Shown here: piece by piece, positions 9,546 to 20,296 of the stretch | How the letters are laid out: every line of letters starts with the position of its first letter | How positions within the stretch are numbered: the first letter of the stretch is position 1 | From: Batillaria attramentaria | Taxonomy: Eukaryota > Mollusca > Gastropoda > Batillariidae | Length of the DNA stretch: 64,000 nt | Assembly (NCBI GenBank): GCA_018292915.2 | Contig: JACVVK020000191.1 | Span: 1,098,212-1,162,211 of the forward strand | Direction: 5' to 3' | Notes under the pieces: generated by a model | The model's input: the letters and a program-made list of their open reading frames with translations, nothing else | What the model was told of the DNA's origin: nothing | The model's database searches: none | Position numbers and translations under genes: made by a program

Positions 9546-11729
9546 TGTTTGCCTCTTGAGCAACAGTGTGACGGCGTTGAACAGTGTGTGAACGGTGCAG
9601 ACGAGAGGCTGTGTTCGAAGAAACTGCACCTCTCTGTCACAGACATCCTACCTCCTGCAAGTATAGACTTTGTCAATGGAAAATTGATGGTCACATCCTT
9701 GGATGAAGGTCAGTATAACCAATCATCGTGTCCCGAGACTCATTTTGAATGTCCTGGTGTTAACTACTATTGCATGCCGGTATACCTGCGCTGTAACGGC
9801 GTGTACGACTGTCCGGGCAAAGAGGACGAGGCGGCGTGTGACAGCTACACGTGTCCCGGGTTCTACCGCTGCCGCGCATCTTCCATCTGTCTGCACGAGT
9901 CCAATCTGTGTGACGGCGTTATCCATTGTCCACTTCACGATGACGAGTTGATGTGTGACGCCACTTGTCCAGAGGGCTGCACGTGCTACGGACTGTCTTT
10001 CTTCTGCACGAGCAATTTTCCGGCAAACACTTATCCTTACATGCGCTTTCTGGACGCTCGCGGCACCGGAATGACGTCAGCAAACGTATCATCCAATAGT
10101 CTGCTGGTTCACCTGAGTCTGGCGGAGTGCGGCTTGACACACCTGGACATGCCTCACCTGCCCAACCTGAGGAGTCTGGATGTCAGCGACAATTTGCTGA
10201 CGTCACTGAGTCATGCCAGCCTTTTTAATCTGGTCAACCTTCAGGTGTTGTCGCTGGCTGGCAATCCACTAACACAGGTCACCATGACCCCGCTACACGA
10301 GGTGCAAACATTACCATCGCTTCTCTCGCTAGACGTGTCCAGGATCCCCTCTCCAGAGCTCAACGTCCATCTTGTGTACATGTTCCCTAATCTGGAGACA
10401 CTCAATATGTCTGGCAGTGGCGTAGATCGCGTGCAGGGGGAGGGATTCCAACCGCTAGAACAGCTGCGCGTGCTGGATCTTCGTGGATGTCCAATGACCG
10501 AGTTCCCACGAGACGTGTTCCAGGGACTGGACCAGCTGCACACTGTATTCGCTGACAACTACAAACTGTGCTGCCCTGATACTCTACCCCAAGGTTTTAA
10601 TGAAGCCAACTGCAACGCGCCAGAAGACGAAATTTCGTCATGTGATGCTTTGCTTCGTTCTGACATCTACCGCGTCCTTCTGTCTGTCTTTGCTACGGTT
10701 GCTCTGCTGGGTAACATGGGCAGCTTTGTGTATCGCGCCATCATCGACAAAGCCTCGAGCAGCCAGGGTTTCGGCGTGTTTGTCACTCACTTGTGTATGG
10801 CTGACTTCTTGATGGGCGTGTACCTGGCGGTGATCGGCGTGGCTGACAGACTGTATCAGGGCAACTACCTGTGGAAGGACAGAGAGTGGAAACACAGCAC
10901 AGCGTGTAAAGCGGCCGGCTTTCTGTCTCTGTTGTCCAGCGAGGTGTCGGCCTTCATCATCTGCCTCATCACGCTGGATCGCTTCCTCGTGCTGCGGTTC
11001 CCTTTCAGCCATTTCCACTTTAAGTGGCGTTCTGCTCACGTGGCTTGCGTCATCGTCTGGGCTGTTGGACTCGTTCTGGCCGCCGTACCCCTACTTCCGG
11101 TGACGTCACACTGGGAGTTCTACAGCCAGACAGGAATCTGTGTTCCGCTGCCAATCACGCGGAACGATTTTGCCGGCCACACCTACTCCTTCAGCGTGGT
11201 CATCATTCTCAACTTCGTCCTGTTTCTAATGATCGCGGTGGGCCAGGTGTTCATCTACTGGTCAGTCCGCACCAACAGTATAACCGCTTCCGACACAACC
11301 CAAAAGTCCAAGGACCTGACCATCGCCCGCCGACTGATCACCATCGCTATATCCGACTTCCTGTGCTGGTTCCCCATCGGTTTGCTGGGACTGCTGGCGG
11401 CGGACGGTGTCCCTGTTCCTGGCGAGGTCAACGTGACTATGGCCATCATTGTTCTGCCCATCAACTCGACCCTCAACCCTTTCCTCTACACTCTCAACAT
11501 GCTGCTCGAGCGACAGCGCCGTGCTCATGAACGACGGACATCCAGGCTGATATTATCCCGAGTGGTGTCGGAGAAATATCCAATGACATACACGGAAAAT
11601 GAGGCGTGGGGTCTTGTGACTGACTGGATTTCTTCAGGACTTGTGCCAGTTGGCAAAATAAAGAATTATGTTGAGGAAAATGGATATTTAGATGAAGAGA
11701 TAAATCAAGTTCATCTTGTGTCGTTATGA
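9546..11729 (+). CDS. GRL101-like receptor copy 1, exon 4: LDLa, leucine-rich repeats, LGR-type seven-helix GPCR
   Basis: A single open exon of 727 codons plus TGA. Residues (exon numbering) 1-23 complete an LDLa module (QQCDGVEQCVNGADERLC); two more follow at about 61-137. A Cys-rich cap (CPEGCTCYGLSFFC) leads into leucine-rich repeats at about 165-335 (LRSLDVSDNLLTSL, LQVLSLAGNPLTQV, LRVLDLRGCPMTEF). The hinge has the CC..SSCDALL pattern of LGR receptors. Helix 1 starts at about 374 (IYRVLLSVFATVALLG). LDRFLVLRFPF is the helix 3 end, in place of DRY; CWFPIG lies in helix 6 and NPFLY is the helix 7 NPxxY motif. The tail is about 75 residues. This matches GRL101 and the relaxin-receptor-like LGR class: a plasma-membrane receptor that should couple to a G protein. 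Its ligand cannot be told from sequence. Confidence 0.93.
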   Translation, partial: CLPLEQQCDGVEQCVNGADERLCSKKLHLSVTDILPPASIDFVNGKLMVTSLDEGQYNQSSCPETHFECPGVNYYCMPVYLRCNGVYDCPGKEDEAACDSYTCPGFYRCRASSICLHESNLCDGVIHCPLHDDELMCDATCPEGCTCYGLSFFCTSNFPANTYPYMRFLDARGTGMTSANVSSNSLLVHLSLAECGLTHLDMPHLPNLRSLDVSDNLLTSLSHASLFNLVNLQVLSLAGNPLTQVTMTPLHEVQTLPSLLSLDVSRIPSPELNVHLVYMFPNLETLNMSGSGVDRVQGEGFQPLEQLRVLDLRGCPMTEFPRDVFQGLDQLHTVFADNYKLCCPDTLPQGFNEANCNAPEDEISSCDALLRSDIYRVLLSVFATVALLGNMGSFVYRAIIDKASSSQGFGVFVTHLCMADFLMGVYLAVIGVADRLYQGNYLWKDREWKHSTACKAAGFLSLLSSEVSAFIICLITLDRFLVLRFPFSHFHFKWRSAHVACVIVWAVGLVLAAVPLLPVTSHWEFYSQTGICVPLPITRNDFAGHTYSFSVVIILNFVLFLMIAVGQVFIYWSVRTNSITASDTTQKSKDLTIARRLITIAISDFLCWFPIGLLGLLAADGVPVPGEVNVTMAIIVLPINSTLNPFLYTLNMLLERQRRAHERRTSRLILSRVVSEKYPMTYTENEAWGLVTDWISSGLVPVGKIKNYVEENGYLDEEINQVHLVSL

Positions 11730-11759
11730 CCATAACGTTTCACGTGTGTCTGTATTCTG

Positions 11760-12032
11760 CTGGGCCCGCATGTAAAAGTCGGGGTTTGGGAATTTAGCCC
11801 CTGGTTAGTGTATAACCTCTAAGTAAACTAGCTCAAGGGTTAATGTTTTGTGTTTTAAATCAGGAAGCGGGTCTATTCCAGCAATATTCCTATGCCGTTA
11901 TAGAAGGACTTCTGTCTTTCCTTCTTTGCTTCCTTTTTTATTTAATTTTGTTTTGGGGTTTCTTTTGTCCTAGTGTGGGTTAGGCCCGTAGCCGTGGGTT
12001 AAATTAACCTCGAGTTTTACATACGGGCCCAG
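11760..12032. mobile_element. MITE family 1, copy b, just downstream of receptor copy 1
   Basis: The left end CTGGGCCCGCATGTAAAAGT is the inverted repeat of the right end ACTTTTACATACGGGCCCAG allowing small differences. Inner marker TTTGTCCTAGTGTGGGTTAG. Length 273 bp with no coding capacity. It starts 31 bp after the stop codon, so it may lie in the receptor 3' UTR. Confidence 0.85.
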
Positions 12033-12440
12033 ATCGTCAGAAGGTTTCTCACGAGGTGCTTCAGCTTCTCCCCTCTCTTCTTTAAAGGTGTCGTTTGTCC
12101 AAGCACAAAGATAATAAATGCAGTTGTAAGCTTTGTAACATAAACAGAATTAATGAGCTTACCTTTTTTACCACATCACTGTAGCGTGTTGATGTCTGGT
12201 GTTTGAATGGAGCTCAGTGGGTGTGTATATGTGTGTATGTGTGTGCCTCAAAATGTGTGAGTGACTCATTTGAGTGTGTTTTAATACAAAATTCCTCATG
12301 GTTTTACCTGCTGTTGTCATGGCGACTGGAGCTTCTAATGAGGGACAGGCATCACATTCAAATGAATTTTATTATTATTATTATTATTATTCAATAGGAT
12401 TGCCAAGAAACCTTGTTTTGGTTACAAAAATTACTTCCCG
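12033..12440. other. Non-coding DNA with short (ATT)n tail
   Basis: No gene seen. An ATT run at about 12367-12391 suggests the end of an old retroposon. Confidence 0.5.
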
Positions 12441-12745
12441 TCCTTTAGGTGTTTCTGACAAGGTTTGTTTCTTCAAATTTCATCTACGTACTGTACATGC
12501 GATGCCGCGAACACGAGAGAGTGAGCGACGCCTGGACAATAAACGGCAAGGTGTTTGTGAGAAGTGCTGCTGATGGGAAAGTGCACTCGATCCAATCACT
12601 CTCGGACCTTATGAAACTGTCGGCGTCGTCAACGTCAACTCCAGCACGGGTACGTGAACGTTACCGTCATCGCCGGGCTCAGCACACCACTCTAGACGAG
12701 ATGGTCATGGATGAGGATACCGAACGGAAGTCGGTGCGACTGTAA
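12441..12745 (+). pseudogene. LINE ORF1 C-terminal fragment (FP-C-like)
   Basis: The frame ending at 12745 contains MRCREHERVSDAWTINGKVF, then VRSAADGKVHSIQSLSDLMK. The 'W-T-x-N-G-K-V-F-V ... I.S..DL' pattern is that of the C-terminal domain found in ORF1 of many LINEs and related to baculovirus FP protein. No upstream coiled coil is readable. It lies 1.2 kb before the L1/Tx1-type ORF2, but I cannot say that both belong to one element. Confidence 0.5.
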
Positions 12746-13955
12746 TTCGCTTGTATCATGTGTGTGTCAAGGTAGGTCGGTACCTAGTGCCCTTATCCCG
12801 TGTTTTTCTCCGTTCGAAGCTTGATATTGTTCTTGATATCTCCTCCCCCTCCCCCCCCCCCCTTTTTTTTTTCTTTCTTCAAATTTTACGCTGTTAACAG
12901 GGAAGGGGCACTATAGGCCGAACCTCCTAAGCTAGACACTGGTTATGTCAACCAAGGTTTCCTTCATTCCATTTCAATTATGTACGTGTCAATTTTACGT
13001 GCCATTTAACTATGTACGTGTCAATGCCCATACCGGTATCACATAGCACAAGTATATGCTGCTCGGCTCGTTGGCATCGTGGTGCCTGTATTGTTATACA
13101 ATGTAATGTCTTTTGTCTATCTGGTAGGCTCGGTTTTTTTTTGTGTTTTTTTTTTGCGACTTACACGAGCTGATAGTATACACGCGGACCTCGGTAATGA
13201 TTAGTAGTGGGCGTGTTCCGAACACGTGGATTTGTTTACATTCGCACAGCGTGCGTGCGCATCCGTCACAAGACGACCTTTCTGTCAGCAGTCTTCTTTT
13301 GTTTTCATCTTTGACTGTATGGACTGTATGGTTGAGTATTTGCACAATATTCTTTCTTTACTTTTTTCGTTACTTTGTGATTGTTCACTTCAACGTACGA
13401 GTTGGTACGACATACGACATAACTTTTTTGTTGTTGTTTGGGGTTATTTTTGTTTTCTTGCGGTCAGTGGTCAGTTGTCGACAGACATGCGCAGTCGTGA
13501 CCCCGCAGAACAGTGTCATGGCGAGTGCGAGGATACTGCACACACGTGGGAGGTGTTCTGACTAACAGTGTGTCTGAGGGACTGCGGTGGTTTTTTGGTG
13601 CACTTGGATTATATGGCAGCCTTATGTAAGGACAGTAAGCGGATAAAGCAGTACGCGAAACCTGCCGTGCCTTAGTTTCCGTGCTCGAGCTCGCTAAATG
13701 GATTACAAATGTGCGGGTGCCCTGTTGACACTGACCCTGACCCTGACCCCTGCGTTGAAGTTGACCCATCTTTTGGAAGGTAGGATTCGCTTTCAGAGCG
13801 ATGTTTACATGTAAATCAGTTTTGCTTTTGTGTTTTTTATGTGTTTATACTAGTTGTTTGTTCGTCTTTGCTGAATATGCCTGTCATGCCTGCTTTTCCG
13901 CATTGTCTGAGTTGTCATGGGTAAATTGCTTGGGGGGAAAGTTTCTGTTTGATAA
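12746..13955. other. Non-coding DNA ahead of the LINE
   Basis: Has poly-C/poly-T (about 12843-12875) and poly-T tracts, and no convincing gene. Part of it may be the 5' UTR of the LINE that starts by 13956. Confidence 0.45.
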
Positions 13956-16900
13956 GTGCATGCACAAACTATGGCTAATACTCATGGGTTAAGAATTCTT
14001 AGTTTCAATGTCAACGGTATCGGGGATCACCACAAAAGAAAGGATGTGTTTGATTTTCTCAGAAATCAAAAGGCAAATATTCTTTTATTACAGGAAACCC
14101 ACTTAAAGTCTGAGTCTGAGAATTTTATGCGCTCTGTATGGGGCTGTGATTGTATTCTTAATGGTACAAACACTAACAGTAAGGGGGTTGGAATCTTTTT
14201 CAACAGCAATTTTCAGTATAAAGTGCATGCAGTTATACGGGGCGGTGATGGTGGTTACCTGGTAATTGACATTGAGTTAATGGGCAAACGTATAACATTG
14301 GTCAATGTGTATGGCCCTAGCAGTGTGGACGCACCATTGTTTTTTGAATCACTCATGAAAGATGTTGATCAGTTAGATAATGAGCATATTATTATAGGAG
14401 GAGACTGGAATGTTGTTCTCGATCCAAAACTTGATGCATTTAGATATTCGTCAGTCAGTCGTCCATATGCTAGGAAAAAGTTGTATGATATTATGTCCTC
14501 CTGGAACTTAGTGGATGTTTGGAGAGAACTCAACCCGGATAAGAAGCTGTACACTTGGCGACGCTTTAATTCTTGCCAACAGGGACGCCTCGATTATTTT
14601 TTAGTAACTGACAGCTTAATGATGGATTTTAATACATCATCAATAAGACAGGGCTATAGATCTGACCACAGTATGATCTTCCTAGATTTTAAGGCCAGTA
14701 CTAACCATAGACCTCGTACATATTGGAAGTTCAATAATTCACTGTTAAAAGATAAAAAATATGTTGAAATAGTTAAAAATGTTATTCTTGATCTTAAGAA
14801 ACAATACGGTGTGCCTATATATGACAGTAAAAATGTGGGCAATGTGCCTAATGACACGTTACAGCTGGTAATTAATGATCAGTTATTTTTCGAGATGATG
14901 TTGTTAGAAGTTAGAGGAAAAACAATATCGTATGCCTCTTATAAAAAGAAGGAAGACAGAAAAAAAGAAAACACTTTAATTAAAGATATACAAAAGCTTG
15001 AAGAATGTATTAATGATGATAACAGACAATTACTGGATAAGAAAAAAAGAGGCATTACAAACACTCAGGAAAAAACACATTGACGGCATGATAATAAGGT
15101 CCAGAGCCAAATGGATACAGGAAGGGGAAAGAAATTCTAAATATTTTTGTAGTTTAGAGAGCAGAAATTTTGTGGACAAAACCATGTTCTGTATCAAGAC
15201 TGATAGTGGTGAGGAAACCTCTGATCCTGCCATAATAAAGGAAGAAACTAAACAGTTTTATGAAAATCTTTATGCTTCCAAAGAGGCCAGTATCAGTCAG
15301 GTGGAATTAACAGAGAAAGTAAGTGGCCCCTTCCTATCGCAGGATGAAAGAGATTCATTAGAGGGTAGTATCACTGTTGATGAAGCCCTTGTAGCTCTCA
15401 AACAGATGCAAAATAACAAGAGTCCGGGGTCTGATGGCTTTACAACAGAATTTTACAAATTCTTTTGGGCAGATATAGGACAGTTTCTGGTGCGGTCTAT
15501 AAATTATGGTTTTCTAGCAGGTCAGATGTCCGTGACTCAACGTCAAGGGGTAATAACTTGTATCCCAAAAGAGGGAAAGTCAAAGAATTTTTTAATTAAT
15601 TGGTGACCAATTACCCTCCTTAATACAGCATACAAAATCGCATCTTCCTGCATTGCTATAAGGTTAAAGTCTGTCTTACCAAAGATTATCCATCCAGATC
15701 AAAAGGGTTTTATGTCAGGAAGATTTATCGGAGAAAACATAAGGTGGTTGTATGACATACTGGTGTATACAGAGTCACAGAATATACCAGGGCCGCGTTT
15801 CTTACGGAAAGGCGCTCGCGGGCGCTTGCGAAGGTCGCTTTGCCTCGTTGGGAAACGGCCAATTAGAACCAAGGCGCTTTCAAAATGGCGGCGGAATCAC
15901 GAACACTGTTGTTGGCAAGGTTGAAAAGGAAGAAGAAAACTCTAGTGCTCGCAGCTATCAGTCATCTTTTGAGCGCAGAAGACGACGTTTTTGAGGAGGA
16001 GCAATAATTACTGGCTTGGAGCATGATATACCGCTAGTATGCATGTTCTGCTCGATGCAAAACGGAGACGTAAGGCACCATTACGTACTCACTTTGACCA
16101 CTCCTTCCCCACAAACACGCACGACATATCCCTGAATGACTGGCGACCACGGCCCGGTGCAATTAGCTCAAATTATTTTCGTATACTATTCTGCACAATT
16201 ACAAGTTGGGACAGAAGGTCTCCATCCACCCGCAAATTCATTTTAAGCCATTTCTTAGTTCCACTTCAACGAAGCCTTCGGTGGGCGCCGCCATCTTTGT
16301 TTACATAGAAACTGACCACGTGACCTTTTGCTCGCGGCAAACTAGCTTCAGACGTCGCGCGCGGGCGCTTTTTCTGCCCGCCGCGGGCAAGGTGCCTATA
16401 GACGGTTTCATAGGAAAGCGCCCCGGAACGTTTCGAAGCGCCCGCCTTAAGAAACGCGGCCCTGGACTTCTCTTATTAATAGATTTTGAAAAAGCTTTTG
16501 ATAGTGTTGCATGGTCATTTCTTGAAAAATCACTAGATTTCTTTAGGTTTGGTCCTGATATAAAACAGTGGATAAAAACATTTTACAGTAATATCAGTGC
16601 ATGCGTTATGGTCAATGGGGAATATACTTCTTGGTTCAATATAGAACGCGGGGTTAGACAGGGGGATCCTTGCTCGCCATATTTATACCTTATATGTGCA
16701 GAGATCATGTCACTTTTGATTAGAAACAATAAAAACATTAAAGGTATTAAAATAAATGAAGACATAGAAACGTTGTTATCCCAGTTTGCTGATGACACCT
16801 CCATTAGCCTGGATGGATCTAAAAAATCCTTTGAGGAGTGTTTAAACTGTCTTACATTTTTTTCTTCTATATCACGTTTGAAAATCAATTTTGACAAAAC

Positions 16901-18417
16901 ACAGGTTGTTTGGATTGGGTCCAGGAAGAATTGTTCTGTCGTATATATGCCGCAACTGCGACTTGTTTGGGATCCTGGCATATTCAAGGTTCTTGGCGTT
17001 TTATTTTCCACACGGATAGAAGAAATAGTTAGTTTGAACTACGAAAATAAATTGATCAGTATTCAACGTATTCTTTCAGCATGGTCGAGGAGACAACTGA
17101 CACCACTGGGCAAGATAATAATTATTAAGAGTCTAGCTATATCCAAAATTGTTCACTTGCTAATGAACATTCCTGATCCCCCGCAGGCGTTTTTGAGGGA
17201 ACTCGATGATTGTTTTTACAAGTTTCTGTGGGGTGGGAAAAAGCCAAAGATAAAAAAGCAGTTGTGTCCTCGAACCACGACCAGGGGGGGACTAAAAATG
17301 TTAAATGTTTATTCCTTTGTTGCGAGTTTAAAGATAGGATGGCTGAGAAGAGTGTTGGGTGCAAGGTCTTCTATAAAGGATTTAGTTACTTGTATGTGTC
17401 CAGATATCTCAAAGTTAATGAAATTTGGAGGTGAATTTGCAAATGTTATGATGAACGGATGCAGAAATATGTTCTGGCGTGATGTTGCTAAACATTATAG
17501 AAGACTTTGCAACTCTTGTACACCGAAGAAGATAGAAGAATTCTGGCCAGAGCCTATTCACTATAACATTAATATTGTCAGGGATAAAAGAACAGTGCAT
17601 ATTAAAGAATGGACAGAGAGAAATATCTGGGTGATTGGAGATTTAGTGAATGACAAGGGAGATTTTTATAGCTTTAAGGAGCTTAAAAGCAAATATCCAG
17701 GTATATCTACCAATTTTGTACTGTATAATGGTATTATTAGTGCCATCAAGAAATATAGACACAAATGTGGTCTTGATGCTGACTTAGGTCAGAGTAAGAA
17801 CCTTTCAAAGGTGTGGGGACTGATCCTATATGGAGAGAAAAAAAGGGTTTATTAAATTTTGACAGATACCCAGTCTGAACCGTCAAGTGTTTTGAAGTGG
17901 CAGCAACAGTTTCATAGCAACTTTGACTGGAAACGTATTTTTCTTCACCCTTTTCAAACCACACTTGATTCACAACTTCGATGGTTTCAGCTAAGATTGT
18001 TGCATAGATTGTTACCCACGAACAGATATCTTTATCTATGTAATATTTTGGACACCTCAAAGTGTACCTTTTGTAATGCGTATGAGGAAAATCTTGTCCA
18101 CCTATTTTGGGTGACCTTATTTGTTGACCTTACTTCAGGAAAGGTGTGAACACTGTACCAATCTGGTCTTCTCTGACACCCTGGTAATATTTGGTACAAA
18201 ACAACAATACAAAACAGACAAAGTATTCGACCTGATTCTTTTATTAGCTAAATTCCATATTTACAAATCTAAGCTGCAGAACCAGATTCCTAGTAAAGTA
18301 GCTTTTGTACAAATAGTAAAACACAGATATGTCATTGAACGATACAGTCATGCAGTGTCTGGGAACTTGGACAAATTTACAAATGATTGGCTTCCCTATA
18401 GAAGGTTAGTAGTGTAA
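13956..18417 (+). mobile_element. L1/Tx1-type LINE ORF2, decayed, with nested insertion
   Basis: The N-terminal apurinic-type endonuclease is clear: LRILSFNVNGIG, LLLQETHL, LVNVYGPS, IIGGDWNVVL, RLDYFLV and YRSDHSMIFLDF. The reverse transcriptase follows: NNKSPGSDGFTTEFYK, GFMSGRFIGENIRWLYD, LLLIDFEKAFDSV, RGVRQGDPCSPYLY and the catalytic QFADDTS. A C-terminal CTFCNAYEENLVHLF zinc-binding motif ends it. Breaks: an extra A in an A-run at about 15043-15049; TGG-TGA in place of the usual NWRP at 15603-15605; a 669-bp element at 15792-16460; an in-frame TAA at about 17853-17855; and a frame change near 18120. It is therefore dead. Poly(A) is not seen; a (GT)n tract follows at about 18474. Confidence 0.9.
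15792..16460. mobile_element. 669-bp inverted-repeat element nested in the LINE reverse transcriptase
   Basis: The left end GCCGCGTTTCTTACGG is the inverted repeat of the right end TTAAGAAACGCGGC. The flanks are CCAGG (15787-15791) and CCTGG (16461-16465), a possible 5-bp target duplication with one change. Removing the element and one flank joins the LINE frame exactly (NIPG to LLLLIDFEKAF). The inside is GC-rich with CG-rich subterminal repeats and a short frame MHVLLDAKRRRKAPLRTHFD that I cannot assign. It is probably a non-autonomous DNA transposon, younger than the LINE. Confidence 0.8.
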
Positions 18418-18499
18418 TTTTCATGTTCATAGTGATTTAACCACATCTTGTTTAGGAAGGCAGGCATACTCCGTGTGTGTGTGTGTGTGTGTTGGCGCA

Positions 18500-19133
18500 G
18501 AAATCTACCATCCTACCGCTGAAACGTCTAACAGATCTAAGGGTATCTCACCATTCATAGGGCCCCCATTCCCCTCCCACCGGGAGGAAAATGGTCGGTA
18601 CAACCAAGGCCATATGAATTGGTGATTTTAGCCGCTCACGACCATGGTTTCGGGTCAATGGGACGCTCATCAGGTGAGCATGCGGCGATACCCACGAGGG
18701 CTGCAGCGTCCAACCAGCACTAAAAGGCTGTCCCAGAATAATCTGGTGCGTCTCCAGTACTAGCAGACGTCGCTACCCTAAAGCTCTGCAAGAGGTTTCA
18801 GCGGAAAAAGACTAAATAATTTAGAAGGAGCAACTGCCTAGGTGTAATGTCATGTAATTACATTTAATATAGAAAAGGAACAAAGGCGTCGCTAAAGCCG
18901 AAAACATGCGCTCAATCAGGTCAATTTGAAATTAGGGGAAGTAAGTAAAGCTGAGAGCGCTCCCTAGATCTAGGAGATGTGTGCTTTGTATGCCAGTGGA
19001 CAAGTCCGCCTTGCCCTATATTGGCTACAAGCCACAGTGGAGGGGGGGGGGGGGGAGAAATCTACCATCCTACCGCTGAAACGTCTAACAGATCTAAGGG
19101 TATCTCACCATTCATAGGGCCCCCATTCCCCTC

Positions 19134-19137
<4 letters not shown>
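18500..19137. repeat. 80-bp direct repeat pair, spaced 557 bp
   Basis: AGAAATCTACCATCCTACCG through to CCCATTCCCCTCCCA occurs at about 18500-18580 and again at 19056-19137. The second copy runs into a (TA)n tract. The 480 bp between show no gene and are unrecognised. Confidence 0.8.
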
Positions 19138-19174
<37 letters not shown>

Positions 19175-19175
19175 T

Positions 19176-19201
<26 letters not shown>
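19134..19201. repeat. (TA)n microsatellite
   Basis: TA units with a single GA interruption, about 68 bp. Confidence 0.93.
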
Positions 19202-19207
<6 letters not shown>

Positions 19208-19710
19208 TTTTGATAAGAGCAGTGCTGCCACTGTCTCTAATAAGGCTGACATGTCCATGCCTGTTTGCCTTCACCGTGTTTGTAATATGTCCTTTCATAC
19301 CAAAAACAGAATTAAAAAAAAAAAAAAATTCATCTTTAAAAGCACCAGTTCGAAGACCACAATGCTTCACAGAGAGCAACTGCGCTTGGAACACTGAACT
19401 AGTTTTAGTGATAAGTAGGGCTCTGAATGCAACGCGGTGATGTTTGATGGCGTGCTGACTAGAGATGCCTAAAGATGTCCTAGTCACTAGTAATAGTAGT
19501 GAGTCGTTCCGCCCATACGTCTGTGTGGTACGAGACTATAGACTCCACCCAAACACCTTGTGAATGACTTGTGAGCTTCGAAATGTCAGAGGGTGGGCAT
19601 GTAAGTGACAGATAAGTAGTATTTCCAGTTCTGGCCATATAATCATTCAACTCATTCTGCCTGAACTACGACATTATGACTATAATCCTAACAAGCTTTC
19701 TAAAAGACGC

Positions 19711-19888
19711 GGGAGCCGGGGTGGTCGAACGGTAGAGCGTTGGACTTCTAATGCTCGGGTCGTGAGTTCGATCCCGGCTGGGGCCAAATATTTGTGCTGT
19801 TTTTTCATCGTTGCCCCGTCTTTGATGATATCACCCTATGTGGTGGAAAAGGACGTTAAACCCCCAAACTCCCACCCCACCCACCCTT
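19711..19888 (+). mobile_element. SINE-A, full length
   Basis: Starts GGGAGCCGGGGTGGTCGAAC, has GTCGTGAGTTCGATCC, and ends with CCCACCCACCC. The DNA around it (19202-20290) has no recognisable gene. Confidence 0.85.
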
Positions 19889-20296
19889 CAAAAAGACGCA
19901 GTGTATTACATGGTAGTTATCTTCTAGCCTGGAACCTGGGTTTGGGCAGTCAATAATTGTCAGTAAAGAATTTTGTAATACAAAGGTGTTTGCAAAACCG
20001 AGAGTTTAATGTCCACAGTTTTGCGGACGGAAGACACATGCAGACACAACAGGACACAGAATACACGAAGAAGTGCAACAGAGACTCAAGTCAAAAGCTT
20101 CTAAGTTCCAGCTTATATTCATTAAACAGACACAAACCGGTACAGACACAGACTTGTTATCTCCTACAGACTTGTTATCTCCTACCAATGTACAGTTGAG
20201 CGTAAACAATAAACAAAAAAAGGAGTATGAAAATACTATATAAAACACAACAAAACCAGACTCAGAATAAGAGGAATATACTTTGAACCGGGGTTT

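Larger units (their letters stand above)
2674..11729 (+). other. Gene span: GRL101-like receptor copy 1 (four coding exons)
   Basis: The coding exons are 2674-4049, 5012-5726, 6764-7283 and 9546-11729, with intron phases 1, 2 and 0. Every junction has GT and AG at the expected place, and the same junctions are found in copy 2. Allowing for one extra base near 2911, the exons sum to 4,794 nt, or 1,597 residues. Domain order is signal peptide, Ser/Thr-rich stalk, CUB, CUB, LDLa, C-type lectin, LDLa series, LRR, LGR hinge and seven-helix GPCR. A 5' UTR exon upstream is likely but not located. Confidence 0.85.

Noticed and set aside
18590..18850. Possible structural RNA between the 80-bp repeats
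   Set aside because: Some short complementary words are present, but no rRNA or snRNA landmark could be recognised.
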